Below, one piece after another: positions 41,514 to 50,175 of a stretch of DNA of 64,000 nucleotides. Each line of letters starts with the position of its first letter. Position 1 is the first letter of the stretch. The position numbers and the translations under genes were made by a program. The notes beneath the pieces are model-generated. The model had not been told where the DNA came from. It saw only the letters and a program-made list of their open reading frames with translations, and made no database searches. This DNA is from Planctomycetota bacterium (GTDB taxonomy: Bacteria; Planctomycetota; UBA8742; UBA2392), in assembly GCA_020848275.1 (NCBI GenBank), contig JADLAK010000103.1, positions 95,106-159,105 on the forward strand, read 5' to 3'.

Positions 41514-42931
41514 GCTGCGGCCTCCGCCTTGAGCAGCGAATGCAGCCGCGCGCTCGTGAAATCACGGTCGTTCAGTAAATCGTAGGCGATTTCGTTGACG
41601 TCGCCCGCCCCGATGAAAATCAGCACGTCACTCGGCGCGGTCTTCAGCGCGAGGTCCTGCTTGATCGCGGCGAAGTCGTCATAGTCGGCCGCTTCAACCC
41701 CGCGCGCCCGCAACGCTTTCGCAAACCGTCTCTCGGGCTCGCCTGCAACCACGCCGCTTTCGCGCGCCGCATACGTCCGCGCCACCAGCACGCGGTCGGC
41801 GTCGCCAAACGCATCGACAAAGCCGTCGAACATGCCGTTCATGCGGGCGTACTGGTGCGCCTGAAAGACGGCAACAAGTCTCTTTTTCCCAAAGGTCTTC
41901 CGCGCGGTTTCTATTAAATGCGCGACCGCCGTCGGGTGATGCGCGTAATCGTCGATCAGCGGCACACCCGCGATCTGGCCGATGCATTCAAAACGCCGCG
42001 CCACGCCGCGATAGGCCTTGAGTGCGCTAAGCGCCAGTGCGGGCTCGACACCGGCGCTGCATGCCGCGGCCAGCGCGCCCATGGCGTTGATCGCGTTCAG
42101 GCGCCCGGGAATTTCCAGCGCCAGCGCGCCCAGGAATTTCCCGCTGTGCGACACGCGCGCGCGGGCAAAACCCGTTGACGCGTCGAGTTCGTGCATGCGC
42201 CAGGTCGCACTTGCGGCGGCGCCAAAGCCCTCGGCCCGGCGATGCGTTTTCGCGGCGAGCTTCGCGCAGCGCGCATCGTCGGCATTGAAAAGGAGCAGGC
42301 CGTCTTTGGGGAGGCGCGCGATGAAATCCGCAAAGCCCTGCTCGACGCCCGCGATATCGCCGTAGCAATCGAGGTGATCTTCCTCAATGTTGTTGAGGAT
42401 CACGACGCGCGGGTGCAGCCGCAGGAAACTGCGGTCGTACTCGCAGCTTTCGACGACGAAATGGCGGCCATCTTTCCAGGCGGCGTGGCTGGTTAGACTC
42501 TTGGGCTCGCCGCCGACCAGGTAGCTCGGGCTTGTGCCCGCGGCCAGCATGATCTGGGCGAGCATTGCGGTCGTGGTGGTTTTGCCGTGGGTGCCGCACA
42601 CGCAAAGGCTTTCGCGCAATTGCGTGAGTTCCCCCAGCGCCTGCGAATATTTAATGACGCGCAGGCCGCGGCGTGCGGCTTCGGCGTATTCGGGGTTCTC
42701 CGGCTTGATCGCGGCGGAAACGACGGCGAGCGCCGTCCCAATCGGGACATTTTCGCGACCGTGGCCGATGCTGATCGAGGCGCCGAGCGCGCGCAGGCCC
42801 TGCGTCACGGTCGATTCCTTCATGTCCGAGCCGCTGACGCTGTGCCCGGCCTCAAGCGCAATGCGCGCAAGGCCACTGACGCCCGCGCCGCCGATGCCAA
42901 CGAAGTGAATGTGGTTGCCGTCTGAGAACAT
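41510..42931 (-). CDS. murC: UDP-N-acetylmuramate--L-alanine ligase
   Basis: A 473-residue Mur ligase: N-terminal IHFVGIGGAGVSGLARIAL, P-loop CGTHGKTTTTAML near residue 112, ESCEYDRSFLRLHPRVVILN near 165, and HHPTAVAHLIETA near 345. It adds L-Ala to UDP-MurNAc with ATP, the first step of stem-peptide assembly. Coupled to murB by a four-base overlap. Confidence 0.97.
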   Translation of the reverse strand: MFSDGNHIHFVGIGGAGVSGLARIALEAGHSVSGSDMKESTVTQGLRALGASISIGHGRENVPIGTALAVVSAAIKPENPEYAEAARRGLRVIKYSQALGELTQLRESLCVCGTHGKTTTTAMLAQIMLAAGTSPSYLVGGEPKSLTSHAAWKDGRHFVVESCEYDRSFLRLHPRVVILNNIEEDHLDCYGDIAGVEQGFADFIARLPKDGLLLFNADDARCAKLAAKTHRRAEGFGAAASATWRMHELDASTGFARARVSHSGKFLGALALEIPGRLNAINAMGALAAACSAGVEPALALSALKAYRGVARRFECIGQIAGVPLIDDYAHHPTAVAHLIETARKTFGKKRLVAVFQAHQYARMNGMFDGFVDAFGDADRVLVARTYAARESGVVAGEPERRFAKALRARGVEAADYDDFAAIKQDLALKTAPSDVLIFIGAGDVNEIAYDLLNDRDFTSARLHSLLKAEAAA

Positions 42932-42994
42932 GTTGTTTTGTGCGCGCCTTCCGCGTACTCCGTGGACAAGTCCATTCCGTGGAAAAACCCGCCT

Positions 42995-44137
42995 TTAGGC
43001 GGCTATCCGATTCGAGTTATCGGCTGTTGCGGATGCGCCGCTGAAACCAAAGCAGCGCAGGGCGCGGTCGGCGATCTCGACGGCGGCGTTGGGCCGCGCC
43101 AGGCGCCGACACGCCATCGCCATCTGGATGCGGCGCAAGTCATTGAGAACGAAATCTTCGACAAGCCTGAAAATGCGCCCGCCCCCAAGTTCGTCATCGG
43201 GGACGACCGCGCCCGCGTCGCACGCCGCAATGTAACGCGCATTGGCGCGCTGGTGGTCGTCGGCGGCATGCGGGTAAGGCGACAGCAGCGCGGGCACGCC
43301 AAGCGCCACGAGTTCGCTGATGGTGCCCGCTCCCGCACGGCACAGCGCAAGGTCGCTCGCAGCCATCCAAACCTGCGGTTCATTCGTGAAGGGGACGCAC
43401 TTATGGAGCAGATTCGAAGATTTCCAGGCGCTTGCGGCGGCCTCGTAATCCGCCTTGCCCGCGATGTGCAGCACCTGCATGCGCCCGCCAAAGTGCGACA
43501 GCGGTTTCAGCGCATCGCTCATGGCACGATTAAGCGCCTGCGCGCCCTGGCTGCCGCCCATCACCAGCAGCGTGGGCAACTCGGCCTCGAGGCCCAGCAG
43601 CGCACGCGCTTTGAGCTTGCTCGGCGCATCGCGGAACGCCGCACGCAGCGGATTGCCGGTCACCAGCGTGGGGCATCGCAGCGGCGTCGTCACCGGCAGG
43701 TGCGCATAACACGCATCGGCCACGCGCGACAGCAGCCGCGTCACGCGGCCGGGAACGGCGTTGGCCTCAAGCAGCACCACGGGCTTGCGAAGCCACTTCG
43801 CGGCCATCACGCCGGGCAGCGAGGCGTAGCCGCCGACGCCGATTGCGCCGCCTACGCCGAATTTCTTGAGGACGTTGCGCGCCGCCCAAAGTGACGGCGC
43901 CATGGACGCCAGCGAGCGCGTCTTGCGCACGATGCCCCCGCCGGGCCGCGCGATCGGCAACGCCTCGAAGCGGAAGCCTGCGCCGGCGATCATCTCACGT
44001 TCAAGGTCGTTGCCGCTGCAGAGAAACAGCACGCTGGCGCCGCCAAAACGCGCCGAAAACTCCTGCGCAAGCGCCAGCGCGGGGGCGATGTGCCCACCGG
44101 TGCCGCCGCCGCAAAGAACAATTTTCGGAGTGCTCAT
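42995..44137 (-). CDS. murG: UDP-GlcNAc transferase MurG (lipid II synthesis)
   Basis: A 380-residue GT28 enzyme. IVLCGGGTGGHIAPALALA opens the membrane-associated N-domain, with GVGGYASLPGVMAA near residue 105; the donor domain holds LLVMGGSQGAQALN near 190 and SDLALCRAGAGTISELVALG near 275. It converts lipid I to lipid II at the inner membrane. It lies 8 bases after ftsW, which flips or polymerises the product; AGGGG lies ahead of the ATG. Confidence 0.97.
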   Translation of the reverse strand: MSTPKIVLCGGGTGGHIAPALALAQEFSARFGGASVLFLCSGNDLEREMIAGAGFRFEALPIARPGGGIVRKTRSLASMAPSLWAARNVLKKFGVGGAIGVGGYASLPGVMAAKWLRKPVVLLEANAVPGRVTRLLSRVADACYAHLPVTTPLRCPTLVTGNPLRAAFRDAPSKLKARALLGLEAELPTLLVMGGSQGAQALNRAMSDALKPLSHFGGRMQVLHIAGKADYEAAASAWKSSNLLHKCVPFTNEPQVWMAASDLALCRAGAGTISELVALGVPALLSPYPHAADDHQRANARYIAACDAGAVVPDDELGGGRIFRLVEDFVLNDLRRIQMAMACRRLARPNAAVEIADRALRCFGFSGASATADNSNRIAA

Positions 44138-44145
44138 GGGAACCC

Positions 44146-45354
44146 CTACGCCACGGCCGCGACGGGTTTGGCGGCAATCGCGCAGGGCGGCGTTGCCGCG
44201 ACGCGGTCGGATTCCGCCGCCATTGATTCGTCAATACCCAACTGGTTAGCCTGTTTGGCCCCCACTGCACGGCGCGCCACGGACAACACGACGCCGACGC
44301 CCGTCAGGTAGAAGAAGCAGGCGCTGCCGCCAAAACTGATGAAGGGAAGACCGATGCCCTTGGTCGGCACGCTTGCGGTCACGACCGCGACGTTCATGCA
44401 GGCCTGGATGCCGATGGCAGCCGTGACTCCCAGCGCAAGCAAACTGCCGAAGCGGTCCGGCGCCCGCGCCGCCACCGCGACACCCAGCAGCATCAGCGTG
44501 CCGAAGAGAACCAGGGTAAACGCGGAGCCGACAAAACCGAGTTCTTCGCTCAGCACCGCGAAGATGAAATCCGTCTCTTGCTCGGGCAGATAGAACAATT
44601 TCTGGCGCGACTGGCCGAGCCCCTGGCCGTCGAGCCCGCCCGAGCCCACGGCGATCAGCGACTGCCGCACCTGGTGGCCCTTGCCCTGCGGGTCGTATTC
44701 AGGGTCCATGAACGTCAGCACGCGCTGCTTGACGTGATCGAACTTCGTGAACATCACGCCGCCTGCGAGCGGCAGAATAATCAAGAGCACGAGCAGCAAA
44801 TGCCGCCCGCGCAGGCCGCCCGCGAGCAACACCACGAACGACGAAACCATCAGGAAGATGCTTGTCCCGAGGTCCGGCTGCGCCATCGACAGCACCGCAT
44901 ACACGCCGACAAACCCGCACGCCGGGATGAACCCCTGTTTGAACGTGCCGAGCTTGTCCTTGCGCGCCACGGCAAATGCCGCCGCGGCGATCAGCAGCGC
45001 GATCTTGGCGAAATCCGTGGTCTGGAAGCCGACGCCGCCAAATCGCAGCCAGCGTCGCGCACCGTTGTAGGACGTGCCGATCCCCGGCAGCAGCGTTACG
45101 ACCAGCAGCGCAAGCCCGAAGATGTACAGCGGCTTGGCCAGCGTTTGCAGCCGCGTGTGGTCCATGCGCGAAATCGCGAGCATGCTGACGAGGCCGAACA
45201 GCAGGAACATGCCGTGGCGCTTGATGAAGAGGAACGGGTCGGCGTCGGAGCCCGGGAGTTCGGCAATGGCGCTTGAGGAAAACACCATGACGGCGCCGAT
45301 GCCGACGAGCGCCAGCACGTTGAGCAGGTAGAGGTTATGAAGCGACTTGTGCAT
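44146..45354 (-). CDS. ftsW: SEDS-family peptidoglycan polymerase FtsW
   Basis: A 402-residue protein with about ten membrane helices. The SEDS marks are LPGIGTSYNGARRWLRFG near residue 92, AQPDLGTSIFL near 160, GQSRQKLFYLPEQETDFIFA near 245 and PFISFGGSACFF near 350. It polymerises lipid II at the septum with a class B PBP. It heads the minus-strand cluster; the upstream gap contains a long inverted repeat and no promoter that I can fix. Confidence 0.95.
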   Translation of the reverse strand: MHKSLHNLYLLNVLALVGIGAVMVFSSSAIAELPGSDADPFLFIKRHGMFLLFGLVSMLAISRMDHTRLQTLAKPLYIFGLALLVVTLLPGIGTSYNGARRWLRFGGVGFQTTDFAKIALLIAAAAFAVARKDKLGTFKQGFIPACGFVGVYAVLSMAQPDLGTSIFLMVSSFVVLLAGGLRGRHLLLVLLIILPLAGGVMFTKFDHVKQRVLTFMDPEYDPQGKGHQVRQSLIAVGSGGLDGQGLGQSRQKLFYLPEQETDFIFAVLSEELGFVGSAFTLVLFGTLMLLGVAVAARAPDRFGSLLALGVTAAIGIQACMNVAVVTASVPTKGIGLPFISFGGSACFFYLTGVGVVLSVARRAVGAKQANQLGIDESMAAESDRVAATPPCAIAAKPVAAVA

Positions 45355-45418
45355 CGAGCTAACTCCAGACCGCGGGAGTTAGTTCGTCATTGAGAGGCGT
45401 CCGACTGTTGAAAAATAG

Positions 45419-45599
45419 TAGGGGCACGCCGCGGCGCAATGCTGCTGGATTAACGTGATCCGATGCGAGAATCAGAGCCCGTTCGCGTAAGCGACGGGGT
45501 CGGAACCCTTGATTCCTCGTCCGTGATAGTGGCCCCGCCGCTGACGCAGCGGGCTCTGATCGCACTAACCCCGCAGCATTGCGCCGCGGCGTGCCCCTA
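45419..45599. repeat. 181-base element with a 27-bp perfect inverted repeat
   Basis: Outer arms at 45419-45445 and 45573-45599 are perfect 27-base complements (TAGGGGCACGCC... / ...GGCGTGCCCCTA). Inner arms ATCAGAGCCCG / CGGGCTCTGAT (45471-45481, 45550-45560) pair as well. The centre holds TTCGCGTAAGCGACGGGG, GTCCGTGATA and CCGCCGCTGACGCAG. It could form a cruciform or a long RNA hairpin. It fills the 270-base gap before ftsW, with no gene visible; size and shape fit a MITE- or REP-derived element. Confidence 0.8.
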
Positions 45600-45624
45600 C
45601 GAAGAAAGATCAACACCACTGAAT

Positions 45625-46263
45625 CTAGTTGCCCGGCGACGCCGAGGCCGCGAACCAGCCGCTGGCGTCCTGGTTCAGGCTGAAGCCTTCGGCCGGGACC
45701 AACAACGAATCGCCGGCGTTCCAGAGGCCCGCGCCGACCGCCGCCGCCTCGTAGGCCTGGCCACCCGCGCCCCACTGCACGAAGTCAACCACGCCGCTGT
45801 AGTTCTGCAGCGCAAGGCCGCCGACGTCCCCGAGGTCACCGAAACTCGGCGCATAAAGCGCACCGTTGTGCGGCGTGCCCGAATTGCCGAGGTTCACCGC
45901 CACGCGCGCGCCGCCGTAAAGACGGAAGCCGCCCGGGAACGTAAACGTCGATGTACCGTCGCTGAGCACCCAGCCCCCGATGTCGACGTCGTCGCCGCCG
46001 TTGTTGACTAGCTCGATGAAACCGCCGGAGCCCGTGAGCACTTCGCTCAGGCCGACGCTGCTGCTCGCCACCGCATGGCCGCCCGGCAGGCCGGGTTTCG
46101 GCACGCCGTTGGCGTTAGGCAGGTTGTTCGGGTTAGGGCCGGTAGGCGCCGGCACGAAAACGTCGCCACGAGTGGTATTGGCATAATCGCCGCAAGCGGT
46201 GGCCATCATGGCGCTGAACGCCAATAAACTGACCAGCAAGGCGGCTACAACAAATGAACGCAT
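45625..46263 (-). CDS. Lipoprotein with lamin-tail domain (LTD)
   Basis: A 212-residue protein. The signal MRSFVVAALLVSLLAFSAMM leads to ATAC, a lipobox-like site. After a Pro/Asn-rich linker, the LTD fold follows from about residue 75: GGFIELVNNGGDDVDIGGW, VLSDGTSTFTFP and GGARVAVNLG. Bacterial LTDs are exported Ig-like modules found on surface proteins and nucleases; alone here, binding is the likely task. Confidence 0.8.
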   Translation of the reverse strand: MRSFVVAALLVSLLAFSAMMATACGDYANTTRGDVFVPAPTGPNPNNLPNANGVPKPGLPGGHAVASSSVGLSEVLTGSGGFIELVNNGGDDVDIGGWVLSDGTSTFTFPGGFRLYGGARVAVNLGNSGTPHNGALYAPSFGDLGDVGGLALQNYSGVVDFVQWGAGGQAYEAAAVGAGLWNAGDSLLVPAEGFSLNQDASGWFAASASPGN

Positions 46264-46905
46264 CGCGACCTCTCAACAGGACGTGACCAGGGGTTGCAAG
46301 CCCGGCCCCCAAGCCAAGGCTGAAAGTTGTGGGGTGTTCTCTACGCCAGCAGCGGAGTACGTGCAACGGGGGAGTCGAATAAGTGTAACGATGCCACAAG
46401 GGTGCGGTCAAGGGCATGCCGATATTGACGGCCCGAAGGCGAAAAACTGGCTGCGGCTTCGGCCGGGAACTCGCACGGGCGCGCGAATTGGCAAGAACCC
46501 GAAATGACCGAAGCCGCAGGATATGTCGGGCCAAAATTGACCCGGCGTTTTGGCCGCCACACAGGCGACCCATACAGCGTTGTTGCGTTTCTACCGCCGC
46601 AATTTGCAGGAAATCTCGATCCGGGGAGGGGATGACTCCTTCCCGCCATTCTCGCGCCGGCAAGCGCAGCCGAAGTCCGTCGGCGTTTGCTGCTCATACT
46701 GGGTATCGGATACCCGAACTTCTGATTCCGCGGCCGGGGCTGCCGAGCCCCGCCGCAGCGTGTACATAGCACCTCCCACGAGACAGAGTCTCTCTGGGTC
46801 CGCCGCTACGCGGCAGCGGACCGGCCCCTAAGCACAGTTGTGGGTGGTGTGAGCGTTGAGCCCGCGACGCGGGCGCAGCGATCACAACACGCTAAGAACA
46901 TACCT
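46264..46905. other. Gap without a supportable gene
   Basis: Open frames exist on both strands (the longest 143 codons on the minus strand) but none has a ribosome site, a signal or protein-like composition. Apart from CGCGACGCGGGCGC-type small palindromes near 46862 I see no structure up to the element at 46906. Confidence 0.5.
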
Positions 46906-47043
46906 GAAAACTTTTTTCGCCGTCTGCGACGTGCCGGGCGAACAGATCAAGGAAGCCGAGCGTAGGCGTGGCCAAAGGCCACGTTGGAGCGAGGCTGACG
47001 CCGAGATGTGAAGCCCGCCACAAGCAAAAGGCCAAAAGTTTTC
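46906..47043. repeat. 138-base element with terminal inverted repeats and a central palindrome
   Basis: GAAAACTTTT (46906-46915) and AAAAGTTTTC (47034-47043) are perfect 10-base terminal complements; CGTGGCCAAAGGCCACG (46967-46983) is a 17-base palindrome at the centre, flanked by GAGCG words on both sides. The reverse-strand reading GLHISASASLQRGLWP resembles frames I recall being predicted repeatedly in planctomycete genomes, which would make this an interspersed element. No transposase is encoded. Confidence 0.7.
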
Positions 47044-47053
47044 ATGGCTTGTT

Positions 47054-47722
47054 CTAGTCCCAGACACCGTCAAACGGCTTGACTCGGCCAAACAGCGTGC
47101 TGCCCGGGTCTTCCCACTGTTCCTTGCTGATGTCGTAACCCCATTCCTTCAGCAGGTCGATGGAAGTGTAAATGGGCATCTCGCCGTCGGACCACATGCA
47201 CAGCGGGCCGTCGTCGACAAAGTTATGCCAGTTGCGGCTGTTGTAGCTCATGGCCACGCGGCGCGCGGAACCTCGCGCGCTCATGACCGCGAACCACTCG
47301 CTGCCCAGGGGCGCCGTCCAAGAGCAAGCGTCCAGAGGCAGGCGGCCGTCGTCGGTGTCGAGCCAGCGTGAGTCGGCCTTTACGTCCTGGCCGCCGATGC
47401 TGACAAGTTTGGGCAGGACGTCGCTGGTGAGGATGCCGGTACGGAACATGCCTTCCCAGAACTCATAGCCCTGGCGCTTGGCTATGATATCGCGGCGCAT
47501 CTTGCCGCGATTGGTCTCGCTCATCATCGCGATCTGCACCTCGTCGTACATGTCCTTCATGCGCTTGACGTCGAGTTCACGCGACGCCTTGCGCATTTTG
47601 GGAAGCACGGCGGTGGCGAGCACACTGGCCAAGAGGCCAATGATCGCGATGACCACCATCAATTCAACAAGCGTAAAACCCCGGCGCAGAACTGCGCCGG
47701 TACGAAGCTTCGAAAGCTTCAT
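47054..47722 (-). CDS. Type II/IV pseudopilin (prepilin-type N-terminus, GspG/H-like)
   Basis: A 222-residue protein from the ATG at 47722 with AGGAG upstream. The prepilin peptidase site is clear: RRG/FTLVELMVVIAIIGLLAS near residue 15, cleavage after Gly and Glu at +5. A long helix continues to about residue 60, then a globular domain with paired Cys and Trp-rich segments. DUF1559/planctomycete pseudopilins share this layout. It is a candidate filament subunit for the PilM/N/O-like proteins at 6589-9311, though far from them. Confidence 0.85.
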   Translation of the reverse strand: MKLSKLRTGAVLRRGFTLVELMVVIAIIGLLASVLATAVLPKMRKASRELDVKRMKDMYDEVQIAMMSETNRGKMRRDIIAKRQGYEFWEGMFRTGILTSDVLPKLVSIGGQDVKADSRWLDTDDGRLPLDACSWTAPLGSEWFAVMSARGSARRVAMSYNSRNWHNFVDDGPLCMWSDGEMPIYTSIDLLKEWGYDISKEQWEDPGSTLFGRVKPFDGVWD

Positions 47723-48178
47723 GGGGAACACTCCTGTTGGTACGGCTGAGGAGCGTTTGCGGAGCGTGCTCTTCCCCTGAGGAGAACGCTGCGCAAAAGG
47801 TCCTGCCTGCCGCATCTGTCAGACAACAAGCACAGCAACGTCGATAACTCCGACATCTACTGCCACGCCCCAAGCTCGCTCTACTGTTGCCGAGCAATCC
47901 TCCAACGCGCCAACCCCGAAGCTGTAACGTTGATCGCACTCACAGAAAAGAAAAGCGGAGTGCGGCGTTACGGCAAGCCTGAAGCGCCGAGGGGTCGGAC
48001 GATCAAGCCGGGGTTGGGTCGCCTCCGACAAGCACCCTACGCAAAGGAAACTGTCGGAGACGGAGTAAGTATATCATGCGAATTCTGAGCGTGCCGACTT
48101 TGCACGAAAAATATTACAGTCGAGTAAGGCTTATACGACGTGCCCTCGTCCCCTCTCAAACCCGCCGATTACAGAGTT
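47723..48178. other. Gap without a supportable gene
   Basis: About 450 bases upstream of the pseudopilin. A 70-codon minus-strand frame near 47819-48031 begins at TTG and has no ribosome site, so I do not call it. A CTCCGACA / TGTCGGAG inverted repeat (48022-48060) is the only structure seen. Confidence 0.45.
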
Positions 48179-48262
48179 GCCAGTGGCGAAACCGGGCCAC
48201 GGGCGGGACGCCCGTGCCACTTCTGTGCATGCCAGTGGCACGCGCATCTTGCGCGTGACCCC
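48179..48262. repeat. Palindromic words CACGGGCG and CACGCGCA in series
   Basis: Two hairpins, CACGGGCG-gga-CGCCCGTG and CACGCGCA-tct-TGCGCGTG, are set in CCAGTGGC and TGCCAC flanks. Same plan as 17926-18016. Confidence 0.65.
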
Positions 48263-48266
48263 ACCC

Positions 48267-49328
48267 CTACTTCTCCCGGCGGATCAGGTGGTAGCCGTAG
48301 GGGCTGCGCTGTTTGTCAAAGGGCGCGATGCGCACGCCGCCGACTTCCGTCGTCAGCGCCACGTCCTTGAACAGCGGGATGAACTGCGAATTCGGCTGCA
48401 CCTCGTAGACGTTGTGCGGCGCACCGTCTTCGTTGTACTTGAGTTGCATCTCCTTCCACACCTTTTCGCGATCCTCCTCGGGCGTGTCGCGGTACTTCTT
48501 CCAGAGTTCCTCGCACAGCGCCTTGGCTTCGTCCTCTGTGCGCTTGCCGCCCTCAGGCTTGGCGGTGTCCCCCACCTTCACCAGGATGTGCGTGACCTTG
48601 GCCTTGGCGACCGGCTCGTCGAGGCGGTCGAGGCTGTCGTCGTAGATGCTGATGGCGCCCGCGGCGCGGCCCGCGTGCTGTGAATCAATGCGCGTGCCGC
48701 CGACGCTGACTTCCCAGCCGCACAGCATCCAGCGGCCATCCACGTCGCAGAAGGCGAAACAGGCGAAGTCGCGCGCGGCGTTTTCAAACGTCGCCATCGT
48801 GACGTGCTGGGTGGTCTGCACGATCGCCGAGGGCCGCAGGCTTGCCATCAAGCCGTCCTCGACATTGACAAGAAACCAGTCGCCGCCGATCGCCTTTTCC
48901 GCGGCAGCGGAGCCGATCAACTTCAGAAACCCGCTGTCCAGCGCGAAAAACTGCGCCGGCGTAAGCGCCAAAAACGTCGCCTTGTCGGCGATCTTGAGCG
49001 TACTCATGGGGTCGAGCGAATCCTTGCCCATGAAATTCCTGGCGAGCTGCTGCTCGACGTTCGGGATCGACTCGAGCTTGGCCTTGGCTCGCGCCTGCTC
49101 CAGCGTTGTGCGCTCCTTGATCCAGCTCGGCATCAAATCGCCCAGCGCAGAGAAGTCCTTGGCCTTGAACGCCGCGGCCGCCTTGCGTGCGGCGGCCTCG
49201 AGATCGGCCGTGGTCGCCTTGGTCGCGGCGGCCTTGGGCGGAGTTTCGGTCTGGGCGTTAGCGGTGAAAATCCCGGCGCCCAGCGCAAGCAAGACGAAGA
49301 AAGCAGCAATCGCCGTCGAAATACGCAT
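48267..49328 (-). CDS. Exported parvulin-like protein (PpiC fold, C-terminal)
   Basis: A 353-residue protein; MRISTAIAAFFVLLALGAGI is a signal peptide (AAAGGAAAA lies ahead of the ATG at 49328). Residues 30-240 are an unassigned domain. From about 245 the parvulin fold follows: VTHILVKVGDTA, a long helix, and the typical close TTEVGGVRIAPFDKQRSPYG then YHLIRREK. Family members isomerise X-Pro bonds in the periplasm, but active-site His/Cys are not certain, so a chaperone role is also possible. Confidence 0.75.
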   Translation of the reverse strand: MRISTAIAAFFVLLALGAGIFTANAQTETPPKAAATKATTADLEAAARKAAAAFKAKDFSALGDLMPSWIKERTTLEQARAKAKLESIPNVEQQLARNFMGKDSLDPMSTLKIADKATFLALTPAQFFALDSGFLKLIGSAAAEKAIGGDWFLVNVEDGLMASLRPSAIVQTTQHVTMATFENAARDFACFAFCDVDGRWMLCGWEVSVGGTRIDSQHAGRAAGAISIYDDSLDRLDEPVAKAKVTHILVKVGDTAKPEGGKRTEDEAKALCEELWKKYRDTPEEDREKVWKEMQLKYNEDGAPHNVYEVQPNSQFIPLFKDVALTTEVGGVRIAPFDKQRSPYGYHLIRREK

Positions 49329-49356
49329 GTGTTTTCCTTTGGGAAGGCCCGCTCGC

Positions 49357-50175
49357 TTACGCTCGGGGCTCAGATTTGGGCCAGAAATCGCGCAGCTTTT
49401 CGTAACTCGGCGGGAAGCTGCCCGTGTAACGCAAGTTGTGCGGGATGGGGTAGCGTACCCCGCCCTTGTGCGTGCCTTCAAGGCCATCGACAAGCTTCTG
49501 CGCGAACGACCATGGCAACGCAAACGCCATCTCGTGGTCCTGCGTCTGGCCGAAAATTCGGTCGCCGTAACAGGGCAGGATCACCTGCGGCTTTTGCGTC
49601 TGCATCGTCTCGATCACTTCGTCGGCGCAATCCGTGCGCCCGGAAAACTTCGAATGGATGTAGCCGCCGCTTTCCCAAAGCGCGCCGGTCACCAGCCGCA
49701 TCACCTGCGCCGGGTTGCCAAACGCGATCACGACATCGGGCGTGAAATCGATGCGGTTGAGGGGCCCGCTGACCATCGCGTAATACTCGCCAAACTTGAA
49801 CTTCGGTGCGCCCGCCTCGGTTTTTGCGCCGGCGCCCGCGTCCTTGGTGTACATGCCCGCGCAGCAGTTGCCGCAATCGAAGTGCTCGACGGTCGGCGCA
49901 AAACCAAACAGCGTCGCGCCGATGGGACAGGAAATGTCGTCGCGCGAGACGGCAAAAGTCCAGCCAAAGTGGCGTGCGATGCTCAGCCCCTGGCACAGCG
50001 CGCTGTCGATCTGCAGGTCCTTCTTGGCGCGCTTGGCCTTGGCGGGGATGTCGGCCTCGGTACGGCACATCTTGATGCCGAGCGGGAAGGTTTGCGGCCG
50101 GATGTGCCTTTCGATCGCGTCATTGACCGCGGCGGCCGAAAGCGCTTGTGCCGCTGCGGGGTTCGTCGTCGTCAT
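49357..50175 (-). CDS. DUF169-family protein
   Basis: A 272-residue soluble protein. The LCQGLSIARHFGWTFAV block, the Cys-rich VEHFDCGNCCAGMY, and PDVVIAFGNPAQVMRLVTG are those of DUF169 proteins, whose function is unknown; the conserved Cys residues could bind metal. It overlaps the lgt frame by 56 bases, so it is translated from the same message. Confidence 0.85.
   Translation of the reverse strand: MTTTNPAAAQALSAAAVNDAIERHIRPQTFPLGIKMCRTEADIPAKAKRAKKDLQIDSALCQGLSIARHFGWTFAVSRDDISCPIGATLFGFAPTVEHFDCGNCCAGMYTKDAGAGAKTEAGAPKFKFGEYYAMVSGPLNRIDFTPDVVIAFGNPAQVMRLVTGALWESGGYIHSKFSGRTDCADEVIETMQTQKPQVILPCYGDRIFGQTQDHEMAFALPWSFAQKLVDGLEGTHKGGVRYPIPHNLRYTGSFPPSYEKLRDFWPKSEPRA

Noticed and set aside
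46341..46772. 143-codon frame in the gap after the lamin-tail lipoprotein
   Set aside because: Composition rich in Arg, Pro and Cys with no start signal; typical of non-coding GC-rich DNA.
47819..48031. 70-codon frame upstream of the pseudopilin
   Set aside because: TTG start, no ribosome site, Cys- and Arg-rich composition unlike its neighbours.
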